NCBI GenBank assembly: GCA_900551605.1
Contig: URWS01000121.1
Coordinates: 1 to 5,452, forward strand
Direction: 5' to 3'
DNA: 5,452 nt
Source of the DNA: an uncultured Collinsella sp.
GTDB lineage: Bacteria; Actinomycetota; Coriobacteriia; Coriobacteriales; Coriobacteriaceae
Positions 1-5,333 of this stretch are shown here, piece by piece (positions within the stretch are counted from its first letter, which is position 1; each line of letters opens with the position of its first letter). Under the pieces are notes generated by a model. It was not told where the DNA came from, ran no database searches, and was given only the letters and a program-made list of their open reading frames with translations. A program made the translations under genes and the position numbers.

Positions 1-23
1 CGTCAGATGTGTATAAGAGACAG
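1..23 (+). other. Sequencing adapter remnant (Nextera read-1 end with Tn5 mosaic end)
   Basis: Bases 5-23 are exactly the 19-bp Tn5 mosaic end AGATGTGTATAAGAGACAG used in Nextera libraries, and bases 1-4 (CGTC) match the tail that precedes it in the read-1 adapter. This is untrimmed adapter left at a contig end and not part of the genome. It stays in frame with the gene that follows, so it creates a false GTG start at 9 and a false N-terminal peptide MYKRQ. On the other strand it encodes LSLIHI. True genomic sequence begins at 24. Confidence 0.96.
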
Positions 24-1433
24 GTCGAGCAGCGTCCCGACTGGTGCATCAGCCGTCAGCGCAACTGGGGCGTGCCTATCCCCAGCTACACCTGCGCCGA
101 CTGCGGCGAGAAGGTCATGAACGACGCCACGCTCGACGCCGTCATCAAGCTCTTCCACGAGAAGGGCTCCGACGCCTGGTTCACCGACGCTCCCGAGAGC
201 TACCTGGGCGAGGCCTGCGTCTGCCCCAAGTGCGGCGGTCATCACCTCAAGGCCGATAAGGACATCCTCGACGTGTGGTGGGATTCCGGCGTGTCCTGGA
301 AGGCCGTCTGCGAGTATCGCCCCGAGCTTGAGTACCCGGCTGACGTGTATCTCGAGGGCTCCGACCAGCATCGCGGTTGGTTCCAGAGCTCGCTGCTCAC
401 TTCGGTGGGCGCCAACGGCCATGCTCCCTACAAGGCGGTCGTCTCGCAGGGCTTCACGCTCGACGGCCAGGGCCGCAAGATGTCCAAGTCGCTCGGCAAC
501 GTCATCGACCCCAATAAGGTCTGTGACGAGATGGGCGCCGACATCATCCGCCTGTGGGTTGCTTCCGTTGACACCAGCTCCGACGTGTCCATCGACCACG
601 AGATTCTCGCTCGTACGTCCGATGCCTACCGTCGTTTCCGCAACACGCTGCGCTTCCTGCTCTCCGAGCTCGAGGGCCAGTTTGAGCCCGAGACCGACGG
701 CGTCGCCTTTGCCGACCTGCTGCCGCTCGATAAGCTCATGGTTGCCCGCCTGACCCAGGTCCAGGCCGAGGTCGACGACGCTTACGCCAGCTACGAGTTC
801 CCGCGCGCTTACCGTGCGCTTTACGACTTCGTGGTTACCGAGCTCTCCAACGTGTACCTCGACGCCCTGAAGGACCGTCTGTACTGCGAGAAGCCCGGCT
901 CGCTCGAGCGCCGCAGCGCTCAGACCGTGCTCGCCGAGCTCTTCTCGATGCTCATGCGCGACCTGCAGCCGATCCTGTCCTACACGGTCGACGAGGCCAT
1001 GGCCTATGCGCCCGCCGGCTGCGTCGATCATCAGAATTACGCTGCGCTCCTCGATTGGTACAAGTCGCCCATCACGGTCGACGAGGCCAATGAGTTCGAG
1101 GGCGTGCTCGAGGCTTCGCTCGAGCTCCGTAGCGCCGTGACCAAGGCCCTTGAGGATGCCCGCTCCGCCGGCACCTTCACCAAGAGCCAGCAGGTCCGCG
1201 TTAAGGCGGTCGTTCCCGCCGAGATGTACGCGCTGCTGACCGGCGACAAGGCCGTCGACCTGGCCGAGTTCTACATTGTTTCCGATGTTGAGCTGACCCA
1301 GGGCGAGGAACTCTCCGTTGCCATCGAGGCAGCCGAGGGCGAGTGCTGCGACCGTTGCTGGAACTATCGCACCACCGTCGGCGAGTACAACGGCCACGCG
1401 CATATCTGCAAGCGCTGCGCTGACGCTTTGTAG
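24..1433 (+). CDS. ileS: Isoleucyl-tRNA synthetase, C-terminal half (5' end missing)
   Basis: Cytoplasmic class I aminoacyl-tRNA synthetase that charges tRNA-Ile with isoleucine. About 469 genuine codons remain of the usual 900-950, so the N-terminal half with the HIGH motif is lost at the contig end. Counting from base 24, visible landmarks are RPDWCISRQRNWGVPIP (residues 4-20), a cysteine-rich insert (C24/C27 and C65/C67/C70) that could bind zinc, DVWWDSG, DQHRGWF (114-120), the catalytic loop KMSKSLGN (152-159), the anticodon-binding helical domain opening with a DAYRRFRNT segment, and a C-terminal zinc finger (C442/C445 and C462/C465). The KMSKSxGN form and the C-terminal finger indicate the ordinary bacterial type 1 enzyme. 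The adapter-derived residues MYKRQ must not be included. The TAG stop lies inside a perfect hairpin. Confidence 0.97.
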   Translation, partial: VEQRPDWCISRQRNWGVPIPSYTCADCGEKVMNDATLDAVIKLFHEKGSDAWFTDAPESYLGEACVCPKCGGHHLKADKDILDVWWDSGVSWKAVCEYRPELEYPADVYLEGSDQHRGWFQSSLLTSVGANGHAPYKAVVSQGFTLDGQGRKMSKSLGNVIDPNKVCDEMGADIIRLWVASVDTSSDVSIDHEILARTSDAYRRFRNTLRFLLSELEGQFEPETDGVAFADLLPLDKLMVARLTQVQAEVDDAYASYEFPRAYRALYDFVVTELSNVYLDALKDRLYCEKPGSLERRSAQTVLAELFSMLMRDLQPILSYTVDEAMAYAPAGCVDHQNYAALLDWYKSPITVDEANEFEGVLEASLELRSAVTKALEDARSAGTFTKSQQVRVKAVVPAEMYALLTGDKAVDLAEFYIVSDVELTQGEELSVAIEAAEGECCDRCWNYRTTVGEYNGHAHICKRCADAL

Positions 1434-1464
1434 GTTACGGCGTTCGTAGAACGCCGTAACCTAC
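1430..1464 (+). repeat. Perfect 16-bp inverted repeat spanning the ileS stop codon
   Basis: GTAGGTTACGGCGTTC (1430-1445) is followed by a 3-base loop GTA and its exact reverse complement (1449-1464). The left arm begins at the last base of the final ileS sense codon and contains the TAG stop. No T-tract follows, so this is not a typical intrinsic terminator. It could protect the ileS mRNA 3' end or be a dispersed palindromic repeat. I cannot tell which from one copy. Confidence 0.85.
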
Positions 1465-1471
1465 CGACGCT

Positions 1472-1575
1472 GCAAACGCCCCTAAGCGGCAATCTGACGT
1501 TCAATCGTCGGTCGCGTACCAAAGTACGCTTCCCTCCTTTTTCACGTCACCTTGCTCGCTTAGGGACGTTTTCGC
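1472..1575. repeat. Long imperfect palindrome, possible dispersed repeat or structured RNA
   Basis: Three nested pairs of arms share one centre near 1522. The outer arms are 1472-1488 (GCAAACGCCCCTAAGCG) and 1557-1575, whose reverse complement reads GCGAAAACGTCCCTAAGCG. The middle arms are TGACGT (1495-1500) and ACGTCA (1544-1549). The inner arms are GCGTAC (1514-1519) and GTACGC (1524-1529) around a CAAA loop. Unpaired bulges separate them. The design resembles a small non-coding palindromic repeat (REP or MITE-like), but no transposase or target duplication is visible. It directly follows the hairpin at 1430-1464, so the two may form one composite element. Confidence 0.6.
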
Positions 1576-1623
1576 TGTTGGTGACGATAACGCGGCGTTT
1601 CCATTGCTGGAGCTAGAGGCTTT

Positions 1624-1650
1624 CTTTCGACTTGCGTTTTTAGTCGAAAG
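1624..1650 (+). other. 9-bp hairpin upstream of the ileS terminator
   Basis: CTTTCGACT (1624-1632) and AGTCGAAAG (1642-1650) pair perfectly around a nine-base loop rich in T. No T-tract follows the right arm, so it is probably not a terminator by itself. It lies five bases before the terminator stem and may be an auxiliary 3' structure of the ileS transcript. Confidence 0.5.
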
Positions 1651-1655
1651 CTATT

Positions 1656-1694
1656 AAGCGACATTTCGTTATTCGGAATGTCGCTTTCGTTTTT
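1656..1694 (+). terminator. ileS: Rho-independent terminator after ileS
   Basis: AAGCGACATT (1656-1665) pairs perfectly with AATGTCGCTT (1677-1686). The stem extends inward by one G-U pair and two G-C pairs, giving 13 pairs with a TTATT loop. The T-rich tail TTTCGTTTTT (1685-1694) follows. Orientation and position suit termination of ileS transcription, more than 200 bases after the stop codon. The opposite strand has no comparable T-run. Confidence 0.82.
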
Positions 1695-1806
1695 AGCTGG
1701 TTATTTCGCTTGCGTTGGTGGATATGTCGTGCGTTCTGCGTATGGCAATATAAGATAGTTCTTTGTATTAAACGTAATTCGATGATCTTGAGGGTAGGGG
1801 ATTTCT
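1695..1806 (+). promoter_or_regulatory. lspA: Probable promoter/leader region of the lspA operon
   Basis: These 112 bases lie between the ileS terminator and lspA, so the lspA promoter is expected here. The stretch from about 1746 to 1775 is AT-rich and holds possible -10 boxes: TATAAG (1749-1754) and TATTAA (1766-1771). I see no convincing -35 box at standard spacing for either, so the exact promoter is unresolved. No riboswitch or further strong hairpin is apparent. Confidence 0.35.
1790..1800 (+). promoter_or_regulatory. lspA: Ribosome binding site that favours the TTG start of lspA
   Basis: GAGGGTAGGGG ends six bases before the TTG at 1807, which is normal spacing. The alternative in-frame ATG at 1825 has only CTGGGG two bases upstream, which is too close. 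The spacing therefore favours TTG, although no experimental start is known. Confidence 0.55.
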
Positions 1807-2406
1807 TTGGGTCGTGCTGGGGATATGACGCCGCCTTTGCGTTGGCGGTTAGGTGTTGCTGGTGGGGTAGCGCTCGTTGTCCTGCTTGTTGACCAGATGA
1901 CCAAGTTTGCGGTTCGTGCCGTGGGCGACGCTTTGCATGTGACCGTCATCCCCGGCGTGATCGACTTCCTGTTTGTCCGCAATATCGGCGCTGCCTTTAG
2001 CATGGGCGAGGGGCATGGCATCGCGTTTGCCGTGCTGGCGCTGGCGGTCATTGTCGCTATTGCCGTGTACTTCGTTCGTGCACCCCAGCTCGCCCATCTT
2101 GAGGTTGTGGGCATGGCGATGGTTGCGGGCGGTGCTATCGGCAACGCTATCGATCGTTTGGCCTTTGGCTTCGTGACCGATTTTATTGCTACCACCTTCA
2201 TTGACTTTCCCGTCTTTAACGTGGCCGATATCGGCATCACCGTAGGCGTTGTGCTTGCCCTCATCGGCTACATGTTCTTGAGCCCTGCGGCCCGCGATGT
2301 CGATGCGACTGCCGAACTTAACGCCCGTGACGAGGCCCGCGCCAAGCGCAAAGCCAAGCAGCGTGGGGAGCGTGCCCGCAAGATTCGCGAAAGGAATGAG
2401 CGTTAA
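1807..2406 (+). CDS. lspA: Lipoprotein signal peptidase (signal peptidase II)
   Basis: Aspartic protease of the cytoplasmic membrane that removes the signal peptide from prolipoproteins after lipid attachment to the lipobox cysteine. Family signatures from the TTG start: a first membrane helix (about 15-28) running into DQMTK (29-33), RNIGAAFS (58-65), GGAIGNAIDR (108-117) with catalytic Asp116, and FNVADIGI (137-144) with catalytic Asp141. Four membrane helices are apparent. At 199 residues it exceeds the usual 160-170 because of a hydrophilic, Arg/Lys/Glu-rich cytoplasmic tail (about 161-199). The start is TTG 1807 (better ribosome site) or ATG 1825, which would remove six residues. It overlaps the next gene by one base (TAATG), and lspA next to an RluD-like gene is a common bacterial arrangement, as in Bacillus subtilis lspA-ylyB. 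Confidence 0.95.
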   Translation: MGRAGDMTPPLRWRLGVAGGVALVVLLVDQMTKFAVRAVGDALHVTVIPGVIDFLFVRNIGAAFSMGEGHGIAFAVLALAVIVAIAVYFVRAPQLAHLEVVGMAMVAGGAIGNAIDRLAFGFVTDFIATTFIDFPVFNVADIGITVGVVLALIGYMFLSPAARDVDATAELNARDEARAKRKAKQRGERARKIRERNER

Positions 2407-3419
2407 TGGCCGACATCCATATTCTTGTTGCCGACGATTCCGCTGGTCAGCGTCTTGACGCCTATTTGGGCGCCAACGATGGCTGTCCCACGCGCTCTGC
2501 CTGCGCGCATCTGATCGAGGGCGGTGCCGTAATCGTGAACGGCGAGACCTGCCTGTCAAAAAAGTATGCCGTGCGCTCCGGTGACCGCATCTCGGTCGAC
2601 CTGCCCGAGCCGCACGATCCGACTGACGTGATTCCTGAGGCCATTCCCCTCGATATTCGTTACGAGGACGACTACCTCATCGTGCTCTCCAAGCAGCGCG
2701 GCCTGGTGTGCCATCCCGCCCATGGCCACGAGAGCGGCACGCTTGCGAACGCTCTGGTCTACCACTGCGGCATCGATCATCTTGGTACTGTGCAGGGTGA
2801 GGACCGCCCCGGCATCGTGCATCGTTTGGATCGCGATACCTCGGGTCTCATGCTTGCGGCAAAGGACGACGACACGCAGCGCGCGCTCCAAAATCTCATT
2901 CGCACGCGCACGCTCGATCGTCGCTATATCACGCTCGTTCACGGACATATCGCTATGGATGAGGGCACCATTAACACCGGCATTGCCCGTTCTACGCGTG
3001 ACCGTGTCAAGATGGCGGTTTCGGACGATCCTTTCGCGCGCCAGGCCATTACGACCTTTAAGGTCCTCGAGCGCTTCGATTCCACGCGTTTTGACGACGG
3101 CTATACGCTCGTCGAGTGCCACCTGTTTACGGGCCGCACACATCAGATTCGCGTGCATATGCGCCATATCAACCACGCCTGCGTGGGCGATCCGCTCTAC
3201 GGCAAGTGCGATGCACGCGCCGATCAGGGTCTGACCAGGCAATTCCTTCATTCCTGGCGTGTTGCATTCGACCATCCCGTGACGGGGGAGCGCATTGAGT
3301 GCCGCGACGAGCTACCGTGGGATCTCGCCGCGGTTCTTGACGACCTGGCCCCGCGCTCGCTTGGCCGCACCGCTGCCGGCGACGAAATCGTTCCGCAGCT
3401 CGGTCTGCTCGAAGCCTAG
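2406..3419 (+). CDS. rluD: RluA/RluD-family 23S rRNA pseudouridine synthase
   Basis: Converts specific uridines in RNA, most likely 23S rRNA, to pseudouridine in the cytoplasm. The 337-residue length is typical. Residues about 14-66 form an S4 RNA-binding domain (QRLDAYL, IVNG, SGDRISVDLP). The catalytic domain follows, with YEDDYLIVLSKQRGLVCHP (86-104), the active-site motif HRLDRDTSGLM (139-149) whose Asp142 is the expected nucleophile, GRTHQIRVHM (243-252) and RQFLHSW with HPVTGE (278-295). The start ATG overlaps the lspA stop, with GAAAGGA (2389-2395) upstream, implying translational coupling. The symbol rests on S4-domain architecture and lspA linkage. RluC- and RluD-type specificity cannot be separated by eye, so the target uridines are uncertain. 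Confidence 0.92.
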   Translation: MADIHILVADDSAGQRLDAYLGANDGCPTRSACAHLIEGGAVIVNGETCLSKKYAVRSGDRISVDLPEPHDPTDVIPEAIPLDIRYEDDYLIVLSKQRGLVCHPAHGHESGTLANALVYHCGIDHLGTVQGEDRPGIVHRLDRDTSGLMLAAKDDDTQRALQNLIRTRTLDRRYITLVHGHIAMDEGTINTGIARSTRDRVKMAVSDDPFARQAITTFKVLERFDSTRFDDGYTLVECHLFTGRTHQIRVHMRHINHACVGDPLYGKCDARADQGLTRQFLHSWRVAFDHPVTGERIECRDELPWDLAAVLDDLAPRSLGRTAAGDEIVPQLGLLEA

Positions 3420-3437
3420 CCAGTATTAGGTGGTTTC

Positions 3438-3464
3438 TTGAACTCGGTTAGCCTGCGGTAAGAT
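3438..3464 (+). promoter_or_regulatory. Candidate promoter of the glycosyltransferase gene
   Basis: TTGAAC (3438-3443) is a good -35 box. TAAGAT (3459-3464) fits the TAnnnT pattern of a -10 box, but the spacer is only 15 bases, shorter than ideal. A start about seven bases downstream would give a short leader before the ATG at 3502. No intrinsic terminator is visible after the pseudouridine synthase gene, so readthrough from the lspA operon could also contribute. Confidence 0.4.
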
Positions 3465-3501
3465 ATACGGTTGTTTACGTAACGCGTTCCTGGGAGCCTG
3501 C

Positions 3502-4797
3502 ATGCTCGCCTTTTTACAAACCAACACACCCATCGTGATCTTCAACCAGATTGTCGTCACGTTGCTCACGGTCTGCTTCCTCTACCAGGTGGTCTTCTTT
3601 GTCATCGGCGCTCTTCGTGGCGAGGTCGCGCCTCCCAAGGCCAAAAAACTTCACCGCTATGCCTTCTTTATCGCTGCGCATAACGAGGAGGCCGTGATCG
3701 CCAACCTCGTTCGCTCCATCAAGGATCAGGACTATCCGTCCGAGCTTATCGAGGTTTTCGTGGTCGCCGACGCCTGCACCGACAACACGGCGCAGCTCGC
3801 GCGCGAGGCGGGCGCCATTGTCTATGAGCGTAATGACCTTGCCCGCAAGGGTAAGAGCTGGGTCATGGACTTTGGCTTCGACCGCATTCTCAACGAGTAT
3901 CCCGACACGTTTGAGGGCTATTTTATTTTCGATGCCGATAATGTCATTTCCCGTGATTACGTATCCAAGATGAACGATGCCTTTGACCAGGGCTTTCATG
4001 TGGTCACCAGCTATCGCAACTCTAAGAACTTCGGCAGTTCGTGGATCTCTGCGGCCAACGCCACGTGGTATCTGCGCGAGGCGCGCTTCCTTAACAATGC
4101 GCGCAACATCTGCAAGACTTCCTGCGCTGTATCGGGTTCGGGCTATCTCATTTCTGCCAGTGTTATCGAAGGCATGCACGGCTGGCAGTTCCACACGCTG
4201 ACTGAGGACATTCAGTTCACCACGTTCTGCGCTATCCACGGCATTCGCATTGGCTATGCGCCGGCGGAGTTCTTTGACGAACAGCCCGTGACGTTTAAGG
4301 CGTCTTGGAAGCAGCGTATGCGTTGGACTAAGGGCTTCTACCAGGTGTTCTTTACGTATGGTAAGCACCTGGTCAAGTCGACCTTCCGCTACCATCGCTT
4401 TGCCGCCTACGACATGTTCATGACGATCGCCCCGGGTATGCTGCTATCGCTGATCTCGATGCTCGCCAATGCGACGTTCCTCATCGTGGGCGGTCTTTCG
4501 CATGGCTTTTTGGCTACCGAAGTCGAGATGCAAGCCTGCGCCGCTTCGCTCATTATGACCTTCGCCATGATGTATCAGACGTTCTTTATCCTGGCGCTGC
4601 TCACGACCATCTTTGAGTACAAGCATATTCACTGCGCGCAAAAGTGGCGTTTGGTGACCAACCTGTTTACCTTCCCGATCTTTATGTTCAGCTATATCCC
4701 CATCACGGTGGCCGCGCTGTTCCTGAAGGTCGACTGGGTTCCTACCCAGCATGCCGTAAACGTCACCCTCGACGAGGTCATGCAAGGCGCCAAATAA
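3502..4797 (+). CDS. Membrane-bound family 2 glycosyltransferase (cellulose/hyaluronan/poly-GlcNAc synthase-like)
   Basis: Likely uses a nucleotide-sugar on the cytoplasmic face to extend, and perhaps export, a surface polysaccharide. Of 431 residues, about 11-38 form an N-terminal membrane segment. The GT-A domain follows, with FFIAAHNEE (55-63), VVADACTDNT (87-96), the metal-binding DADN (144-147), the catalytic-base motif TED (234-236) and the QxxRW motif QRMRW (271-275) typical of processive synthases. About three C-terminal membrane segments follow (roughly 305-332, 346-371, 384-408), then a tail W412-VPTQH. The start is ATG 3502, five bases after GGGAG (3492-3496). A terminator follows directly. 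No PilZ domain, deacetylase or other exopolysaccharide partner is in the window, so sugar and product are unknown. The family is secure and the product is inference. Confidence 0.88.
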   Translation: MLAFLQTNTPIVIFNQIVVTLLTVCFLYQVVFFVIGALRGEVAPPKAKKLHRYAFFIAAHNEEAVIANLVRSIKDQDYPSELIEVFVVADACTDNTAQLAREAGAIVYERNDLARKGKSWVMDFGFDRILNEYPDTFEGYFIFDADNVISRDYVSKMNDAFDQGFHVVTSYRNSKNFGSSWISAANATWYLREARFLNNARNICKTSCAVSGSGYLISASVIEGMHGWQFHTLTEDIQFTTFCAIHGIRIGYAPAEFFDEQPVTFKASWKQRMRWTKGFYQVFFTYGKHLVKSTFRYHRFAAYDMFMTIAPGMLLSLISMLANATFLIVGGLSHGFLATEVEMQACAASLIMTFAMMYQTFFILALLTTIFEYKHIHCAQKWRLVTNLFTFPIFMFSYIPITVAALFLKVDWVPTQHAVNVTLDEVMQGAK

Positions 4798-4805
4798 CCA
4801 CCACC

Positions 4806-4848
4806 AAAACCACCGCAAAGGGGACAGTGCACCTTTGTGGTGGTTTTT
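4806..4848 (+). terminator. Strong Rho-independent terminator after the glycosyltransferase
   Basis: The left arm 4806-4821 (AAAACCACCGCAAAGG) pairs along its whole length with 4832-4847 (CCTTTGTGGTGGTTTT), giving 16 pairs with one G-U, around a ten-base loop. The right arm ends in TTTTT (4844-4848), followed by GCTTTT. It begins eight bases after the glycosyltransferase stop codon and should end that transcript. The loop and flanks contain GGGGACAGTGCACC, which resembles loops of repeated terminator-like elements known from many genomes. That resemblance is from memory and unchecked. Confidence 0.88.
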
Positions 4849-4866
4849 GCTTTTGCGATGCAGCTT

Positions 4867-4874
4867 GAGGAGGT
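4867..4874 (+). promoter_or_regulatory. Ribosome binding site that sets the prepilin peptidase start
   Basis: GAGGAGGT is a near-perfect Shine-Dalgarno sequence five bases before the ATG at 4880. It rules out the longer in-frame TTG start at 4835, which lies inside the terminator stem. Confidence 0.85.
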
Positions 4875-4879
4875 GCACG

Positions 4880-5302
4880 ATGTTTTATATTCCGTTTTGG
4901 ATTTGCATCTTTGCCGGCGCGGCGATTGATGCCCGAGAGCGACGGTTTCCCAATGGGCTTGCCGGCGCATGTGCCGTGACGGCGTTGGCGGGCGTTTGGC
5001 TCGACCTCGGTTTGAACACAGCGCTTGACCACGCCGGTCTTGCCGTCATCGTCTACCTTGGCCTTGTGCTTACCGAGTCGCTCTGGCGTAGAGTTCGCCA
5101 CGCTCCTGGCATTGGCATGGGGGACGTCAAGGCACTCTTTGCCCTTTGTACCTTCGATCCCCTGGGCGGCGTTGTCGCGTCTGCGGTTGCGCTCCTGACC
5201 CTTGCCGTCGCTTGCCTCATCGCAAAATCGCGCTCCCTGCCATTGCTCCCGTTTTTAGTGCCGATTTTTGCCATAATCGAGGTCGTGGGCTGCACTTTGT
5301 AA
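4880..5302 (+). CDS. Minimal A24-family prepilin peptidase (TadV/CpaA-like)
   Basis: Membrane aspartic protease of the family that cleaves the leader of type IV prepilins or Tad/Flp pilins. The protein has 140 residues and is almost wholly hydrophobic. The first catalytic Asp is D17 in AAIDARERRFPN (14-25), matching the family's D followed by PN. The second is D82 in GIGMGDVKAL (77-86), the diagnostic GxGDxK motif. The N-terminal cysteine-rich methyltransferase domain of large PilD-type enzymes is absent, so it matches the small TadV/CpaA class. It starts 31 bases after a strong terminator, with no clear promoter between. The next gene begins 31 bases after its stop, so they may be co-transcribed. 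No pilin, ATPase or Tad gene is in the window, so the substrate is unknown. Confidence 0.85.
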   Translation: MFYIPFWICIFAGAAIDARERRFPNGLAGACAVTALAGVWLDLGLNTALDHAGLAVIVYLGLVLTESLWRRVRHAPGIGMGDVKALFALCTFDPLGGVVASAVALLTLAVACLIAKSRSLPLLPFLVPIFAIIEVVGCTL

Positions 5303-5333
5303 CCGATTGCGCATCCTTTTTAAGGAGCATGCC

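Noticed and set aside
9..11. GTG as the start codon of ileS
   Set aside because: The codon is adapter sequence. The true start lies upstream of the window because about half the protein is missing.
5..23. A genuine Tn5/IS50 transposon end
   Set aside because: The preceding CGTC matches the Nextera adapter and no IS50 or transposon sequence follows. The sequence goes straight into ileS mid-gene.
3..1403. 466-residue open frame on the minus strand
   Set aside because: It lies antisense to ileS, whose family motifs are unmistakable, and its last residues LSLIHI come from the adapter. Long antisense frames are expected opposite GC-rich, codon-biased genes.
1589..1599. AACGC-G-GCGTT inverted repeat as a hairpin
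   Set aside because: A one-base loop cannot form a stable hairpin, and the arms are only five bases.
1434..1806. A CRISPR array, tRNA or small protein in the long intergenic gap
   Set aside because: No regularly spaced direct repeats, no tRNA-like cloverleaf ending, and no short frame with a good ribosome site other than that of lspA were seen.
1849..2559. 236-residue minus-strand frame opposite lspA and the start of the pseudouridine synthase gene
   Set aside because: It crosses two real genes on the other strand, shows no recognisable domain, and is explained by codon bias.
2556..3275. 239-residue minus-strand frame
   Set aside because: It is a shadow of the pseudouridine synthase gene, with no family motif of its own.
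3475..3482. TTACGTAA palindrome upstream of the glycosyltransferase as an operator
   Set aside because: Eight-base palindromes are common by chance, there is no second copy, and no regulator is nearby.
3514..4395. 293-residue minus-strand frame
   Set aside because: It is a shadow of the glycosyltransferase gene, whose catalytic motifs are all in the + frame.
4835..4879. N-terminal extension of the prepilin peptidase from TTG 4835
   Set aside because: That start lies inside the terminator stem, lacks a ribosome site, and the ATG at 4880 has a near-perfect one.
5329..5331. ATG at 5329 as the start of the last gene
   Set aside because: It lies one base after AAGGAG, too close for initiation. 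The ATG at 5334 has normal spacing.
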